Below are positions 12,184-12,783 of a DNA stretch of 12,783 nucleotides, piece by piece (positions within the stretch are counted from its first letter, which is position 1; each line of letters starts with the position of its first letter). Both the position numbers and the translations under genes were made by a program. Source of the DNA: Burkholderiaceae bacterium (GTDB lineage Bacteria; Pseudomonadota; Gammaproteobacteria; Burkholderiales; Burkholderiaceae_C); the NCBI GenBank assembly GCA_031276435.1, contig JAISNB010000054.1, positions 1 to 12,783 on the forward strand, read 5' to 3'. The notes below the pieces were generated by a model. The model saw nothing but the letters and a program-made list of their open reading frames with translations, was not told where the DNA came from and did no database searches.

Positions 12184-12320
12184 GAACAGCACAACCGTTA
12201 CGGCTTTCCCGCGCACGGCTTCGCCGTAACAAACGGCCCTGTCATTGCGAGGGCCGGGCAATGTAGCGCCATCCTTCCTCTGTTGCCATTGCGAGCGCCG
12301 CAGGCGCGTGGCAATCCAGT
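12158..12320. repeat. Composite repeat unit, inverted partner of 1661-1815
   Basis: Read on the minus strand: a family B element (12318-12285), a second B element (12269-12240), GTTACGGCGAAGCCG, TGTGCTGTTCAAAAGCCACTT and the hairpin. The order is the same as at 1661-1815, with a 27-base identical core at 12243-12269. The unit lies upstream of the OlsB-like gene rather than between convergent genes, so its place is set by the repeat, not by a need to end transcription there. Confidence 0.8.
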
Positions 12321-12355
12321 TGCCTTCACGCGCGGCACGAATGCGCCTATTCAAT

Positions 12356-12405
12356 GCCCTCTCCCCTGTGGGGAGAGGGCGGCGCGAAGTGCCGGGTAAG
12401 GGGGC
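12356..12405. repeat. Family A palindromic repeat with inserted hairpin, copy A9
   Basis: The perfect 11-bp stem GCCCTCTCCCC (12356-12366) with GGGGAGAGGGC (12370-12380) is followed by GGCGCGAAGTGCCGGGTAAG and GGGG. That is the inverted form of the A3 sub-type at 860-907. Bases 12321-12355 and 12406-12460 show nothing else. Confidence 0.78.
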
Positions 12406-12460
12406 ACATGCACGCGTGCCCACGCTACGCGCTGAAAAGCAATAACAGACAAACTCCGCC

Positions 12461-12496
12461 CGTCATTGCCACGCCGCTTCGCTCCTCGCAATGACG
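12461..12496. repeat. Family B palindromic repeat, copy B8
   Basis: CGTCATTGC and GCAATGACG are perfect 9-base inverted ends around CACGCCGCTTCGCTCCTC. It is the most symmetrical family B copy in the window. Translated, it gives peptides such as RHCEERSGVAM that are a known source of false small proteins. Confidence 0.8.
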
Positions 12497-12783
12497 AGAG
12501 GGGATGCGTTTGCAATGGCATGCGCGACCATCGCGCGCCGTAAAAGTGCCCTTGTATCTTTCACCCGCACGTGAGGGAGAGAAGACCATGGCATGAGTAC
12601 GTTCTTGGGCACTTCTGCCGCGCGCCTGCGATGCAGGCCCACATTCACAACGCACTTTCTTCGTCTTGCGCGCGCAGAAGAGCAAGGCAAGCGGTTGCGC
12701 AAATGGATGCGGCGGCGGGCATTTTTCTTGTTCAGGGCCTGTTTGCCAAAGGCTCGCGGGCCGACAGGCAGGGGGACTGGAGC
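12497..12783. other. Right-edge region without a supported gene
   Basis: An 8-bp inverted repeat AAGTGCCC (12544-12551) and GGGCACTT (12607-12614) encloses a 55-base loop. From ATG 12703 one + frame is open to the edge (MDAAAGIFLVQGLFAKGSRA and on) but has no ribosome site, and other frames are open too. No reading frame on either strand is recognisable. Confidence 0.4.

Noticed and set aside
11948..12232. N-terminal extension of the OlsB-like protein to 12232
   Set aside because: The added part is translated repeat and hairpin DNA, while ATG 11947 has a good AGGAG site and fits the family length.
12544..12614. Hairpin AAGTGCCC/GGGCACTT as a small RNA or terminator
   Set aside because: The 8-bp stem has a 55-base loop, no T-tract and no promoter; it may be a decayed repeat.
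12245..12702. Small open frames in the right repeat region
   Set aside because: They pass through family A and B elements (VIARSEAAWQ, HCEERSGVAM), lack ribosome sites and resemble no family.
12703..12783. Gene start on the + strand at the right edge
   Set aside because: Only 27 codons are visible, no ribosome site precedes the ATG, and overlapping frames are equally open.

Overview
The window looks like chromosomal DNA of a GC-rich betaproteobacterium, most likely Burkholderiales near Comamonadaceae. The reasons are the protein families (a TrxB and L28/L33 pair close to the proteobacterial forms, an L-type lectin with an IPTL-CTERM-like tail, a Crp/Fnr regulator of the type common in that family) and the strong G/C bias at third codon positions. 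The species assignment is an inference from resemblance, not a search result.

Layout. Bases 1-680 hold the 3' end of a secreted L-type lectin gene (+). Bases 681-1964 are a gene-free repeat island built from two palindromic repeat families (A: CCCCTCACCC..CCCTCTCCCC/GGGGAGAGGG; B: CGTCATTGCGAG..GTGGCAATCC), some joined into larger composite units, and ending in a strong hairpin terminator. Bases 1965-5029 (-) carry a Crp/Fnr regulator followed by the radical-SAM protein YgiQ. Bases 5180-6882 (+) carry trxB, then rpmB-rpmG-tRNA-Ser(UGA), closed by an intrinsic terminator. Bases 6991-11947 (-) form a same-strand run in transcription order: OlsB-like N-acyltransferase, LpxH-like metallophosphoesterase, sixA, lemA, M48 metallopeptidase, CHRD-domain lipoprotein. 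Bases 11948-12783 are a second gene-poor repeat region with no supported gene.

Function. The core is mostly housekeeping: thioredoxin reduction, 50S ribosome proteins, a serine tRNA and envelope biology (lipid acyl transfer, lipid A-type phosphohydrolase, LemA plus membrane M48 protease, lipoprotein). The Crp/Fnr gene and trxB are divergent across a 150-bp intergenic region.

I found no defence system, CRISPR array, prophage, transposase or biosynthetic cluster. The least ordinary signals are structural. A composite repeat of about 160 bp is present in inverted orientation at both ends of the block (1661-1815 and 12158-12320). The 5' end of the Crp/Fnr gene is a Thr/Ala triplet microsatellite. 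A 16-bp direct repeat brackets sixA. A coding-like stretch follows the ygiQ stop in the same frame.
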